Shown: positions 25,278 through 34,875, numbered from the stretch's first letter. The stretch: 64,000 nucleotides of DNA from Kitasatospora sp. SUK 42 (GCF_015776785.2 NZ_LFMD02000003.1:1458330-1522329); one strand, 5' to 3'. A program made the numbers and translations. Notes: generated by a model not told the origin, from the sequence alone.

Positions 25278-26276
25278 TCAGCGGCCGGTGGCGGAGCCCG
25301 CCAGCCGCTCCAGCATCAGCGCGACGGCCGGCACCTCGGCCAGGTCCGGCAGGGTCAGCGCCACCACCTGGCGCACCGCCGGCACCCCGGCGGCCGTCCG
25401 CACCGGCACCGTCGAAACGCCGTCAGGACGCACCGACTGCAACGCCAGCCGGGGCAGGACCGCCACCCCGAGCCCGGCCGCCACCAGGCCGATCACCGCC
25501 GGGTAGTCGTCGGTCGCGAAGTCGATCCGGGGCTCGAAGCCCGCCCCCGCGCACAGCTCCACCAGGTGCCCCCGGCACTGCGGGCAGCCCGCGATCCACT
25601 GCTCCCCCGCCAGCTCGGCCAGCCCCACCGCCCCGCCCCGCCCCGCCAGCGGATGGGCGGCGGGCAGCAGGCCCACCAGCGGGTCGTCCAGCAGCGGGGT
25701 GACCACCAGATCGGACCAGTCGGTGCCGGCTGACAGCTGCTGGGCCTCCAGGTTCGCCTCGGCCCGTGCCTCGCGCGGCGAGCCGTGGGCGGGCGCCGGC
25801 AGCGCGCCGGCGCCGTCGGACTGCGGGTAGCGGAAGGCCAGCGCGATCTCGCACTCCCCGCCGCGCAGCATCGCCAGCGACTCCGGCGGCTCCGCCTCGA
25901 CCAACGACACGCGCACCCCCGGATGGCTGTCCCGCAGGCGGGCGACCGCGGGCGGCACCAGGGTGGAACTCGCGGTCGGGAAGGACACCAGCCGCACCCG
26001 TCCGGCCCGCAGCCCGGCGATCGCGGCCACCTCCTCCTCGGCGGCGGAGAGCCCGGCCAGGATTCCGGTGGCATGCTTGAGCAGGACGCGCCCGGCCTCG
26101 CTCAGCTGCATCCCGCGGCCCGAACGGACCACCAGCGGGGTGTCCACCGACTTCTCCAGGGCCTTCATCTGCTGGCTGATGGCAGGCTGCGTACACCCCA
26201 GTTCGCGGGCGGCGGCGGAGAAGGAGCCGGTGCGGGCGACGGCACGCAGGACGCGCAGATGGCGGGCCTCGATCAT
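25278..26276 (-). CDS. LysR-family transcriptional regulator
   Basis: 332 residues. Winged helix-turn-helix at residues 1-62 (HLRVLRAVARTGSFSAAARE, LGCTQPAISQQMKALEKSV), then an effector-binding domain with two lobes (GRVRLVSFPTASSTLVPPAV; ECEIALAFRYP). No obvious target is divergently transcribed: the next gene upstream is groEL on the same strand. Effector unknown. It probably autoregulates through the dyads just upstream. Confidence 0.92.
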   Translation of the reverse strand: MIEARHLRVLRAVARTGSFSAAARELGCTQPAISQQMKALEKSVDTPLVVRSGRGMQLSEAGRVLLKHATGILAGLSAAEEEVAAIAGLRAGRVRLVSFPTASSTLVPPAVARLRDSHPGVRVSLVEAEPPESLAMLRGGECEIALAFRYPQSDGAGALPAPAHGSPREARAEANLEAQQLSAGTDWSDLVVTPLLDDPLVGLLPAAHPLAGRGGAVGLAELAGEQWIAGCPQCRGHLVELCAGAGFEPRIDFATDDYPAVIGLVAAGLGVAVLPRLALQSVRPDGVSTVPVRTAAGVPAVRQVVALTLPDLAEVPAVALMLERLAGSATGR

Positions 26277-26277
26277 G

Positions 26278-26310
26278 CCTTAGTTATAAGGCAATCTTTG
26301 CATTCTGCAA
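26278..26310. promoter_or_regulatory. two dyads upstream of the LysR gene
   Basis: CCTTAGTTATAAGG (26278-26291, 5-bp arms, 4-base spacer) covers the ribosome site and TTGCATTCTGCAA (26298-26310) fits the LysR T-N11-A pattern. The stretch is unusually AT-rich for this genome. Probable autoregulatory operator and promoter. Confidence 0.5.
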
Positions 26311-26354
26311 AATTCTACTGATAGTTGAAGCCTGAAGAACGCCCGCCCGACAAC

Positions 26355-26402
26355 ACCGGAGGCCCGGTCCGCGCCCCGAGGGGTGCGGACCGGGCCTCCG
26401 GT
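26355..26402 (-). terminator. groES-groEL operon terminator
   Basis: Perfect 18-bp inverted repeat (26355-26372 and 26385-26402) with a 12-base loop, 49 bases past the groEL stop. Confidence 0.88.
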
Positions 26403-26450
26403 CAGGCGTTCAGGCACTCGGGCGCTACCGGCCCCGGTGCGCTACCGGCC

Positions 26451-28082
<1,632 letters not shown>

Positions 28083-28198
28083 GTTCCCTATTCCCTCGGG
28101 GCTGCGGCCGGGCCACCGGCCGCCGAACTACGTGAACCAACAACCACGCCCCGGGCCCCTGTCACTTGGGACACGGATCCGGGGCGGGTCGGGAAGTC

Positions 28199-28504
28199 TT
28201 ACTTCTCGATGATCGCGAGAACGTCGCGGGCGGACAGCACCAGGTACTCCTCGCCCTGGTACTTCACCTCGGTGCCGCCGTACTTCGAGTACAGGACGAT
28301 GTCACCCACGGCGACGTCGAGCGGCAGACGCTGGCCGTCCTCGAAGCGGCCCGGGCCGACGGCCAGGACGACGCCCTCCTGGGGCTTCTCCTTGGCGGTG
28401 TCCGGGATAACCAGGCCGGAGGCCGTGGTGGTCTCGGCGTCGAGCGGCTGGACCACGATGCGGTCCTCGAGCGGCTTGATGGCAACCTTGCTGCTGGTGG
28501 TCAC
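28199..28504 (-). CDS. groES: co-chaperonin GroES
   Basis: 101 residues from GTG 28504, with GGGGAG upstream. Family motifs: KPLEDRIVVQPLDAETTTAS, the mobile loop ASGLVIPD, and VGDIVLYSKYGGTEVKYQGE, EYLVLSARDVLAIIEK at the end. It caps the GroEL cavity. It is first in the operon, transcribed from a promoter embedded in two CIRCE elements, so heat induction through HrcA is expected. Confidence 0.98.
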   Translation of the reverse strand: MTTSSKVAIKPLEDRIVVQPLDAETTTASGLVIPDTAKEKPQEGVVLAVGPGRFEDGQRLPLDVAVGDIVLYSKYGGTEVKYQGEEYLVLSARDVLAIIEK

Positions 28505-28598
28505 GTCCGAGCTCCCCTTCGGAGATTACGGGGTTTTCTAACGGGTAGGGGCGAACTTGCGGATCTGCCGTCGCGGGGGTCAGACACGCGTCTTCGCG

Positions 28599-28626
28599 TT
28601 AGCACTCCCCCACTGGGGAGTGCCAA
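28599..28626. promoter_or_regulatory. CIRCE element proximal to groES
   Basis: TTAGCACTC (28599-28607) and GAGTGCCAA (28618-28626), the HrcA-binding inverted repeat with one mismatch. The spacer is 10 bases, where the consensus has 9. It would lie just downstream of the transcription start. Confidence 0.88.
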
Positions 28627-28631
28627 GGACG

Positions 28632-28660
28632 ACCATAGGCCGCGGTTAGCACTCAGTCAA
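28632..28660 (-). promoter_or_regulatory. groES promoter
   Basis: TTGACT (28655-28660, complement) and TATGGT (28632-28637, complement), 17 bases apart, read on the minus strand. The -35 lies inside the spacer of the distal CIRCE and the start would fall at the edge of the proximal CIRCE, so HrcA would block both. Confidence 0.7.
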
Positions 28661-28672
28661 CCAGAGTGCCAA
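28646..28672. promoter_or_regulatory. CIRCE element distal to groES
   Basis: TTAGCACTC (28646-28654), nine bases, GAGTGCCAA (28664-28672): a canonical CIRCE with one mismatch. It holds the groES -35 in its spacer. Confidence 0.93.
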
Positions 28673-28752
28673 CGGCGCGCCCGGAGACCTTGTCCGGCGG
28701 ATGATCACCCGTACACCTGTACGACCGTTCACCCGGCGGGCAGACTGCCGCC

Positions 28753-29070
28753 ATGAACTCGTTCGGGCCCGCGCGGCCGAGGGTGCCGTGGACGGCGGAC
28801 CTGCTGCTCTCCCTGGTCACCCTCGTGGCGACCCCCGTGGTGACCTCGATCGGGTTGGCGGTGGGAACCACGCTGGCCGCCCTCACCCACGCGTGGACGG
28901 CCTCGTTCGTCACCTGCCTCGCCGGCGTGCTCGTGCTGCTCGTGCTGACCGCCTGGGGCACCTGGCGGTCCGGCTACCGGATCGCGCCGTGCCTCCTGCT
29001 GGCGCTGCCGGTGCTCATGCCCCTGGGACTCTGGCTGGCCATCAGGCTCCACCTCGTCCTCGGCCGGTGA
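28753..29070 (+). CDS. small membrane protein
   Basis: 105 residues, ATG 28753. Three hydrophobic segments (about 15-42, 48-70 and 78-100) separated by short loops with WTADLL and YRIAPC. No family recognised. Divergent from groES; its promoter region is next to the distal CIRCE, so HrcA might also affect it. It is followed after about 40 bases by the methyltransferase gene on the same strand. Confidence 0.7.
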   Translation: MNSFGPARPRVPWTADLLLSLVTLVATPVVTSIGLAVGTTLAALTHAWTASFVTCLAGVLVLLVLTAWGTWRSGYRIAPCLLLALPVLMPLGLWLAIRLHLVLGR

Positions 29071-29113
29071 TCCTGCCACGGTGACGACCCGGCCGACCGG
29101 CGAGAATGGCCCC

Positions 29114-30289
29114 GTGGACACCGAGAACCTCCAGCCCCTGCTGACCCCCGAGGGTCAGGCCCTGCTCGCCGAGCTGCGCGAGTTCGCCCCCGAGGAGGAG
29201 CTGGCGCTGGCCACCCGGCTGCGACGGGAGCACCCGGCCGAGCTGGTGTCGGCGGCCTTCGGGCAGGCCCGGCTGCGGCAGCGGGCACGGGCGAAGTTCG
29301 GGGCGGACGCCGACCTGATGTACTTCACGCCCAACGGCGTCGAGCAGTCCACCCGGCGCAGCGTGGCCGAGTGGCGGGCGCGCCGCTTCGCCGAGCTGGG
29401 CGTACGGCGGCTCGCGGACCTGTGCTGCGGGATCGGCGGGGACGTGCTGGCGCTGGCCCGGGCCGGGATCCGGGTGCTGGCCGTCGACCGGGATCCCGCC
29501 GCCTGCGCCGCCACCGCGGCCAACGCCGCCGCGCTGGGCCTGGCCGAGCTGGTCGAGGTGCGCTGCGCGGACGTCGCCGACGTGGACGTCACCGGCTACG
29601 ACGCGGTGTTCACCGACCCGGCCCGGCGGACCTCCCGCGGCCGGGTGTTCGACCCCGAGGCGTACGCCCCGCCGCTCTCCTGGGCGATCGAGGCCGGCCG
29701 GCGCACCCCGATCGGCGCGCTCAAGGTGGCCCCGGGCATCCCGCACGAGGCGGTGCCGGAGGACGCCGAGGCCGAGTGGGTCTCCGACCACGGGGACGTC
29801 AAGGAGGCGGTGCTCTGGTTCGGCACCGGGGCCGCCCGCCCGCACCGCGCGACCCTGCTGCCGCAGGGCGCCAGCCTGACCGGCGGCGACCTGCCCGACC
29901 CGCCGGCCGGCCCGGTCGGGCGGTACCTGTACGAGCCGGACGGCGCGGTGATCCGGGCGCACCTGGTGGCCGAGGTCGCCGAGCAGGTCGGCGGCCGGCT
30001 GATCGACCCGAAGATCGCCTACCTGACCTCGGACGCGCTGGTCGCCACCCCGTACGCACACGCCTTCGAGCTCACCGACGTGCTGCCGTTCAACATCAAG
30101 AGGCTGAAGGCGCTGCTGCGCGAGCGCGGGGTCGGCACGGTGGTGATCAAGAAGCGCGGGATGGCGATCACCCCGGAGGAGCTGCGCCGCCAGCTCAAGC
30201 CCTCCGGGCCGAACACCGTCACGGTGATCCTCAGCCGCACCGACCACGGGCCGCTGATGATGCTGGGACAGCCCGTGCAGGCTGCCTGA
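29114..30289 (+). CDS. class I SAM-dependent methyltransferase with THUMP-like C-terminal domain
   Basis: 391 residues from GTG 29114, where family similarity starts; a GTG at 29081 would add 11 residues but has no ribosome site. SAM-binding motif I LADLCCGIGGDVLALA and the acidic end of strand 2 (VLAVDRDPAAC), then FTDPARRTSRGR where an NPPY-like motif sits. The C-terminal half (about 290-391) is the THUMP-like domain seen in this actinobacterial family, with NIKRLKALLRERG and VVIKKRGMAITPEEL. THUMP-type domains bind RNA, so an RNA methyltransferase is likely; the target is unknown. Converges with the deacetylase gene after 10 bases. Confidence 0.88.
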   Translation: MDTENLQPLLTPEGQALLAELREFAPEEELALATRLRREHPAELVSAAFGQARLRQRARAKFGADADLMYFTPNGVEQSTRRSVAEWRARRFAELGVRRLADLCCGIGGDVLALARAGIRVLAVDRDPAACAATAANAAALGLAELVEVRCADVADVDVTGYDAVFTDPARRTSRGRVFDPEAYAPPLSWAIEAGRRTPIGALKVAPGIPHEAVPEDAEAEWVSDHGDVKEAVLWFGTGAARPHRATLLPQGASLTGGDLPDPPAGPVGRYLYEPDGAVIRAHLVAEVAEQVGGRLIDPKIAYLTSDALVATPYAHAFELTDVLPFNIKRLKALLRERGVGTVVIKKRGMAITPEELRRQLKPSGPNTVTVILSRTDHGPLMMLGQPVQAA

Positions 30290-30299
30290 CGGGGCCGGA

Positions 30300-31208
30300 T
30301 CAGGAGGCCGGCGCCTGGATGTAGTCCTCCAGCCGGGCCACCGAGAAGCCCTGCTCCTGGATCCGGGCCAGCAGGTCGCCGAACATCTGGGTCATCGTGG
30401 CGCCCTTGAGCTCCTTGGGGCCGCGGAAGTGCGCCAGGATGATGTCGCCGGACTTCAGCTTCTTGTCGCCCGTCTGGTACTGCATGTCGTGGATCTGCAT
30501 CGACTCGCGCCACAGCACTATGGCGCGCGGGCCGCACTGCTGCACCGAGCTGTTGAGCGTCGGGGTGTTGGCGCCGTCGCCGAACGGCGGGCGGAACAGC
30601 AGCGGGGCGGTGCCGTACTGCTGGGTGAGCGCGGACTGGTCGTCGCAGATCTCGGCCTTCTGCTTCTCCGGCGGGAGCTTGCTCATCACCGGGTGGGTGA
30701 CGGTGTGGTTCTGGATGTGGTTGCCCAGCGCCTGGAGCGGCTTGAAGTAGCCGTAGTCGTTCTTGACGATGTCCTTGGTCAGGAACATCGAGATCGGCAC
30801 CTTGAGGTCGGTGAGCATCTCGACGAACTTCGGGTCCTTCTCGGCGCCGTCGTCGATGGTGATGAAGACGACCTTGTCGTTCGTCTTCACATCGCTGAAC
30901 ACCGGTACGGTGCCGGTGCGTTCGAGCTTGATGGGCTTGTCGGCGGGCGGCGCGGGGGCCGGGGCGAGCGGCTTGAGGTTCCACTTCGCCCAGGCCGCGG
31001 CGTCACCCTCGGCCGGGGCCGTGCCGGGCGTGGTGGCCGCGGCGGCCGGTGCGGTGCCGGCGGACTGGGGTGCGGCCGGGGCGGCCGTGGTCGCGGCCGG
31101 GGCGGCGCTGCCGCCACCCCCGTTGCCGCCGCACGCGGTGGTGAAGGCCAGCAGGGTCAGGGCCCCCGCCGCGTACGTCCTGGTCCTGCTCCGCCCGTCC
31201 CTGCTCAC
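30300..31208 (-). CDS. lipoprotein-like polysaccharide deacetylase (NodB family)
   Basis: 302 residues from GTG 31208. N-terminal signal with a lipobox-like end (LTLLAFTTACGG, Cys about 26), then a low-complexity Ala/Pro/Thr linker to about residue 90. NodB domain: motif 1 FITIDDGAEKDP (the two Asp residues), motif 2 HTVTH, motif 3 RPPFGDGANTP, with the usual C-terminal LAHFRGP. It would remove acetyl groups from an extracellular polysaccharide such as peptidoglycan. Near tsaD but probably a separate unit. Confidence 0.9.
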   Translation of the reverse strand: MSRDGRSRTRTYAAGALTLLAFTTACGGNGGGGSAAPAATTAAPAAPQSAGTAPAAAATTPGTAPAEGDAAAWAKWNLKPLAPAPAPPADKPIKLERTGTVPVFSDVKTNDKVVFITIDDGAEKDPKFVEMLTDLKVPISMFLTKDIVKNDYGYFKPLQALGNHIQNHTVTHPVMSKLPPEKQKAEICDDQSALTQQYGTAPLLFRPPFGDGANTPTLNSSVQQCGPRAIVLWRESMQIHDMQYQTGDKKLKSGDIILAHFRGPKELKGATMTQMFGDLLARIQEQGFSVARLEDYIQAPAS

Positions 31209-31299
31209 CGCACCGCGCTCCCGGTTCCCGTCCAGCTTCCTCTCAGCTATGCACGGTAGCGGCCGGGGCGGCGGTTCCTCGTATCAGCCTCTTTTCGGA

Positions 31300-31560
31300 T
31301 TACTCCACATGCTCACTGGTGAAGGACCAGCGGTGCACCGGACGGCCGAGCAGTTCGGCCGGCGGGTCGGCGACGGGCGCGGGCTCGCCGCTCCACCAGG
31401 TGATCAGCAGCACTCGCTCCCCGGGGGCGGAGAGCAACTCGACGCGTTCCAGACCGGCCGCACCGCGAACCGAGGGCAGCGCGGACTCCCGCACCCAGGC
31501 GGCGAGCTCGACTCCCCGGCCGGCCGCCGCCCGGGCCTCCCACATCGCCGCGACGGTCAT
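31300..31560 (-). CDS. small protein coupled to tsaD
   Basis: 86 residues; ATG 31560 overlaps the tsaD stop (ATGA), a strong sign of co-translation. The sequence (TVAAMWEARAAAGRG, ELLSAPGERVLLITWWSG, HRWSFTSEHVE at the end) suggests a ferredoxin-like alpha/beta monooxygenase-type fold, which I propose only from pattern. Function unknown. Confidence 0.7.
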   Translation of the reverse strand: MTVAAMWEARAAAGRGVELAAWVRESALPSVRGAAGLERVELLSAPGERVLLITWWSGEPAPVADPPAELLGRPVHRWSFTSEHVE

Positions 31561-32648
31561 GCCGCGCCGCCGCCGAGGGCGTGGTAGGCCTGGCCGTGGA
31601 AGTCCGTGTGGGGGACGTGGACGTCGGTGACGGGCAGCGAGGAGTCCGCCGACAGGTCGAAGGCGGAGGGCGTACGGTCGCGCCACACCATCTCGGCGCC
31701 CAGCGCCGCCACCATCGCGCCGTTGTCGGTGCACAGGCCCGGCCGGGGCACCCGCAGCCGGATGCCGGCCCGGTCGCAGCGCTGCTGGGCCATCTCGCGC
31801 AGCCGGGAGTTGGCCGCGACGCCGCCGCCGATCATCAGGTGGTCGACGCCGTTGTCCCTGCACGCCTTGACGGCCTTGCGGGTGAGCACGTCGGTGACCG
31901 CCTCCTGGAAGGAGGCCGCCACGTCGGCGATCGGCACCTCCTCGCCGGCCCGGCGCTTGGCCTCCACCCAGCGGGCGACGGCGGTCTTCAGGCCGGAGAA
32001 GGAGAAGTCGTACTCCGGGTCGTTCCTGCCGCTCAGGCCGCGCGGGAAGTGGATCGCCTTGGGGTCGCCCTCGCGGGCGGTGCGGTCGACGATCGGACCG
32101 CCGGGGAAGCCGAGGCCGAGCACCCGGGCGACCTTGTCGAAGGCCTCGCCGGCCGCGTCGTCGATGGTCGCGCCGAGCGGGCGGACGTCGCTGGTGATGT
32201 CCTCGCTGAGCAGCAGCGAGGAGTGCCCGCCGGAGACCAGCAGGGCCATCGTCGGCGAGGGCAGCCGACCGTGCTCCAGCTGGTCGACGCAGATGTGCGA
32301 GGCGAGGTGGTTGACCCCGTACAGCGGCTTGTCCAGCGCCCAGGCGTACGCCTTCGCGGCGCTGACGCCGACCAGCAGCGCACCGGCCAGGCCGGGCCCG
32401 GCGGTGACGGCGATGCCGTCCAGGTCGCTCGCCTTGATCCCGGCGGTGTCCAGGGCGCGCTGGATGGTCGGGACCATCGCCTCCAGGTGCGCGCGGCTGG
32501 CGATCTCCGGGACGACGCCGCCGAAGCGGGCGTGGTCGTTGACGCTGGAGGCGACCGCGTCGGCCAGCAGCGTGGTGCCGCGCACGATGCCGACGCCGGT
32601 CTCGTCGCAGGAGGTCTCGATGCCGAGGACGAGAGGTTCGTCAGCCAT
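31557..32648 (-). CDS. tsaD: tRNA N6-adenosine threonylcarbamoyltransferase TsaD
   Basis: 363 residues. Motifs: LVLGIETSCDETGVGIV at the N-terminus, the metal-binding HxxxH in VNHLASHICVD, SGGHSSLLL and GGGVAANSRLRE. It transfers the threonylcarbamoyl group to A37 of ANN-decoding tRNAs with TsaB and TsaE, whose genes lie a little upstream. It overlaps rimI by 8 bases at its start and the next small gene by 4 at its end, so it sits inside a tight operon. Confidence 0.97.
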   Translation of the reverse strand: MADEPLVLGIETSCDETGVGIVRGTTLLADAVASSVNDHARFGGVVPEIASRAHLEAMVPTIQRALDTAGIKASDLDGIAVTAGPGLAGALLVGVSAAKAYAWALDKPLYGVNHLASHICVDQLEHGRLPSPTMALLVSGGHSSLLLSEDITSDVRPLGATIDDAAGEAFDKVARVLGLGFPGGPIVDRTAREGDPKAIHFPRGLSGRNDPEYDFSFSGLKTAVARWVEAKRRAGEEVPIADVAASFQEAVTDVLTRKAVKACRDNGVDHLMIGGGVAANSRLREMAQQRCDRAGIRLRVPRPGLCTDNGAMVAALGAEMVWRDRTPSAFDLSADSSLPVTDVHVPHTDFHGQAYHALGGGAA

Positions 32649-33147
32649 GGCGGGTGTCCTTAAGGTCCTTCGGGTCAGTGCTCGGGTGGTCGAGGCGCAT
32701 CACCAGCGCGTCGACGTTGGCGGGCTGGTAGTAGCCGCGCCGGATGCCCACCGGTTCGAAGCCGTACCGCTCGTACAGCCGCTGGGCGCGCGGGTTGTCC
32801 ACCCGCACCTCCAGCAGCAGCTCGGCGCAGTCGCGCCGGGCGGCCTCCCGGATCAGGTCGGTGAGCAGCGCCGCGCCGAGGCCGGCGCCCTGGTGGCGGG
32901 AGTCGACGGCGATGGTCTGGACGTCGCCCTCGCCGGCGATCGCCATCAGTCCGGCGTAGCCGACGATCCTGCCGTCCCCGGTGGTGGCGACGGTGTAGTG
33001 GCGGGTGCCGCCGGGGTGGGCCTCGGCCAGCTCGGACCAGTACATCCCGTGGGACCAGGCGTCCTCGGGGAAGAGCTTGAGCTCCAGCTCCATCACCGGC
33101 TCGATGTCCCACCAGCGCATCGGGCGCAGGGTGGTGCCGTGGTTCAC
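32641..33147 (-). CDS. rimI: ribosomal protein/TsaD-associated N-acetyltransferase RimI
   Basis: 168 residues from GTG 33147, overlapping the tsaB stop by 4 bases (GTGA). GNAT domain with acetyl-CoA loop SRHQGAGLGAALLTDL and the C-terminal LYERYGFEPVGIRRGYY. RimI acetylates the N-terminal Ala of S18 in Escherichia coli; in actinobacteria the substrate is less clear. It lies between tsaB and tsaD, as is usual. Confidence 0.93.
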   Translation of the reverse strand: MNHGTTLRPMRWWDIEPVMELELKLFPEDAWSHGMYWSELAEAHPGGTRHYTVATTGDGRIVGYAGLMAIAGEGDVQTIAVDSRHQGAGLGAALLTDLIREAARRDCAELLLEVRVDNPRAQRLYERYGFEPVGIRRGYYQPANVDALVMRLDHPSTDPKDLKDTRHG

Positions 33148-33800
33148 GCCGGGAGCACCGCCTTGTAGCCGGCCGGGACCTGGGCGTCCGGGCGGCGCAG
33201 GTACAGCGGGACGTTCGGCAGCAGCTCGCGCCCGGCGGCCAGCTCGGCTGCGGCGAAGCCGGCCAGGGCGCCGGCCGAGACGTGCTCGGGGCCGTGTGCG
33301 CCCGGGAAGGTGTCGGGGTAGAGCAGCGCGCCGGCGCCGACCGAGCGGGCCTGCGGCGTCAGCTCGGCCGGGCGGTCCACGCCGGGGCCCTCGGTGCGGC
33401 GGCCCTCGGCGTCGTACGAGGCCCAGTAGACCTCCTTGCGGCGCGCGTCGGTGGCCACCGTGAACGGCTCCCCGGCCAGACCCTCGGCGCGGGCCTGGAA
33501 GGCGATCGCGTCCAGGGTGCAGACGCCGTGCACCGGCAGCCCGAGCGCGTGGCCGAGCGCGGCGGCGGTCACCAGGCCGACCCGCAGGCCGGTGTACGGG
33601 CCCGGGCCGACGCCGACCGCGATGCCGGTGAGCCGGTGCTTGTCCACCCCGGCCGCCCGCAGGACCTGGTCGATCGCGGGCAGCAGCAGTTCGCCGTGGC
33701 GCCTGGCGTCGACCTGGTGGGTCTCGGCGAGGACGGCCGTGCCGTCGTGGACGGCGGCGGTGACGGCGGGGGTAGCGGTGTCGAACGCGAGCAGCAGCAC
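33144..33800 (-). CDS. tsaB: tRNA threonylcarbamoyladenosine biosynthesis protein TsaB
   Basis: 218 residues from GTG 33800, which gives the typical start (LLLAFDTATPAVTAAVHDG); the frame is open further up without similarity. ASKHA-fold half-protein: GIAVGVGPGPYTGLRVGLV and TLDAIAFQA. It is the non-catalytic partner that dimerises with TsaD. Directly followed by rimI and tsaD in an operon with overlapping stops and starts. Confidence 0.94.
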   Translation of the reverse strand: MLLLAFDTATPAVTAAVHDGTAVLAETHQVDARRHGELLLPAIDQVLRAAGVDKHRLTGIAVGVGPGPYTGLRVGLVTAAALGHALGLPVHGVCTLDAIAFQARAEGLAGEPFTVATDARRKEVYWASYDAEGRRTEGPGVDRPAELTPQARSVGAGALLYPDTFPGAHGPEHVSAGALAGFAAAELAAGRELLPNVPLYLRRPDAQVPAGYKAVLPA

Positions 33801-33946
33801 GGGGTCAAGGTTAGACCGACGTTGGGCCGACCGGCCGATCGGCAGGGTGTACCGGTCGGGAACACAGGTCCGATCCGCTGCCACCCTTGCGGGGGGACCT
33901 GGCACGATGGGGCCGTACGTAAACGGGACGGCGGCGGGAGCGGCAC

Positions 33947-34522
33947 GTGGCGAAGATGGGGCCTGGAGTGGTGGTCACGGGGTTGACCCTGGGGGCCCTG
34001 GCGGTGGTGAGCCTGCTGGCCTTCCAGGCCAACGGTGCCCAGGACCGCGCGGGCGGAGCCCGTCCGACCACCGCCGCGACGTCCAACGGGCCGACCGCCA
34101 CCGCGACGCCGACCGCCTCGGCGACGCCGACCGTCCCGCCGCTGCCGACCAGCTCGGGCAGCGGCACCCGGGTCGTCTACTCGGTCAGCAGCCACTACGT
34201 CTGGCTGATCGACCCGAAGAAGAACCCGCAGATCACGGCCGCCTTCCCGGTCACCCCCGGCACCGCCGAACCAGCCCCGGGCAGCTACTCGGTGTACAGC
34301 CGCACCCAGACCACCACCGGGACGGACGGACGGCAGATCGAGCACGTGGTGCGCTTCGCGCAGCAGGAGGGCGTGGTGTTCGGTTTCAGCGCGGCGGTGG
34401 ACGGCACGACCCCGACCGCCGACCCGAAGACCAAGACCGGCGGCATCCGCAGCGGCCGCGCCGAGGGGCAGCTGCTCTGGGACTTCGCGCCGAAGGACAC
34501 CAAGGTGGTCGTGGTCGCCTGA
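33947..34522 (+). CDS. secreted YkuD-fold-like protein lacking the catalytic Cys
   Basis: 191 residues; GTG 33947 with GGGAG six bases upstream. N-terminal hydrophobic segment (about 5-25), a Thr/Pro/Ala-rich linker (about 35-70), then a domain that reads like an L,D-transpeptidase: TRVVYSVSSHYVWLIDPKK, a PxxPG-like turn and TGGIRSGRAEGQLLWDF, where active enzymes have S-x-G-C-I-R. The Cys is Gly here and the nearby His of the catalytic HG pair is not seen. It would be a wall-binding or regulatory relative if the fold assignment is right; I infer it from pattern only. It is a lone plus-strand gene between minus-strand tsa genes. Confidence 0.75.
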   Translation: MAKMGPGVVVTGLTLGALAVVSLLAFQANGAQDRAGGARPTTAATSNGPTATATPTASATPTVPPLPTSSGSGTRVVYSVSSHYVWLIDPKKNPQITAAFPVTPGTAEPAPGSYSVYSRTQTTTGTDGRQIEHVVRFAQQEGVVFGFSAAVDGTTPTADPKTKTGGIRSGRAEGQLLWDFAPKDTKVVVVA

Positions 34523-34561
34523 GCCTCCGGCGACGGACGACGGACAACCGACGACGGGGGC

Positions 34562-34756
34562 CTACGCGGCCCGGGGTGTCTCCGCCTCGGGCTCCTCGTC
34601 CTGCCGGGGCTGCGGCTCGGGCGGGGTGGACACCGCCTCCGCGGCCGCGGAGGCGGCCAGCAGTGCCCGCATCGGTTCTCCCGGAGCACGGCGGACGGGC
34701 TCTCCGGCCCCGGTGGTGCGCGCGGCGCGCTCCGGGGCGGGGGTGGTGCTCGACAT
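34562..34756 (-). CDS. small Ala/Pro/Glu-rich protein under an iron-box-like operator
   Basis: 64 residues; ATG 34756 has a strong GGGAGG ribosome site four bases upstream. Composition: Ala, Pro and Glu rich, no Cys, no membrane segment, acidic C-terminus (RQDEEPEAETPRAA). No family recognised. The presence of a good ribosome site and a regulatory dyad directly upstream argues for a real small gene, probably expressed under iron limitation. It is co-directional with tsaE (stop at 34876), with 119 bases between. Confidence 0.6.
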   Translation of the reverse strand: MSSTTPAPERAARTTGAGEPVRRAPGEPMRALLAASAAAEAVSTPPEPQPRQDEEPEAETPRAA

Positions 34757-34766
34757 GGCGCCTCCC

Positions 34767-34784
34767 TAGTTAGGCAGACCTAAC
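34767..34784. promoter_or_regulatory. DmdR/DtxR-type iron-box-like dyad
   Basis: GTTAGG (34769-34774) and CCTAAC (34779-34784) around a 4-base spacer; the segment GTTAGGCAGACCTAA matches the core of the streptomycete iron box (TTAGGTTAGGCTCACCTAA) except for about two bases. It directly precedes the ribosome site of the small gene at 34756. TTAGGT on the minus strand could serve as the -10. Confidence 0.6.
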
Positions 34785-34831
34785 CGCAGCACCCATCCCA
34801 CCACGCCCGGCACCCCGGCCGCAACACCTTG

Positions 34832-34846
34832 CCGACAGCCTGTCGG
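34832..34846. promoter_or_regulatory. 15-bp perfect dyad between tsaE and the small gene
   Basis: CCGACAG-C-CTGTCGG, 7-bp arms around one base. It is too tight for a terminator loop, so more like a protein-binding site. The owner gene is not certain. Confidence 0.4.
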
Positions 34847-34875
34847 TAAAACGGCGGAACCCCGGCGGGGCCGCG

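Noticed and set aside
34832..34846. tsaE terminator
   Set aside because: The single-base centre is too tight for a hairpin loop; a protein-binding dyad is more plausible.
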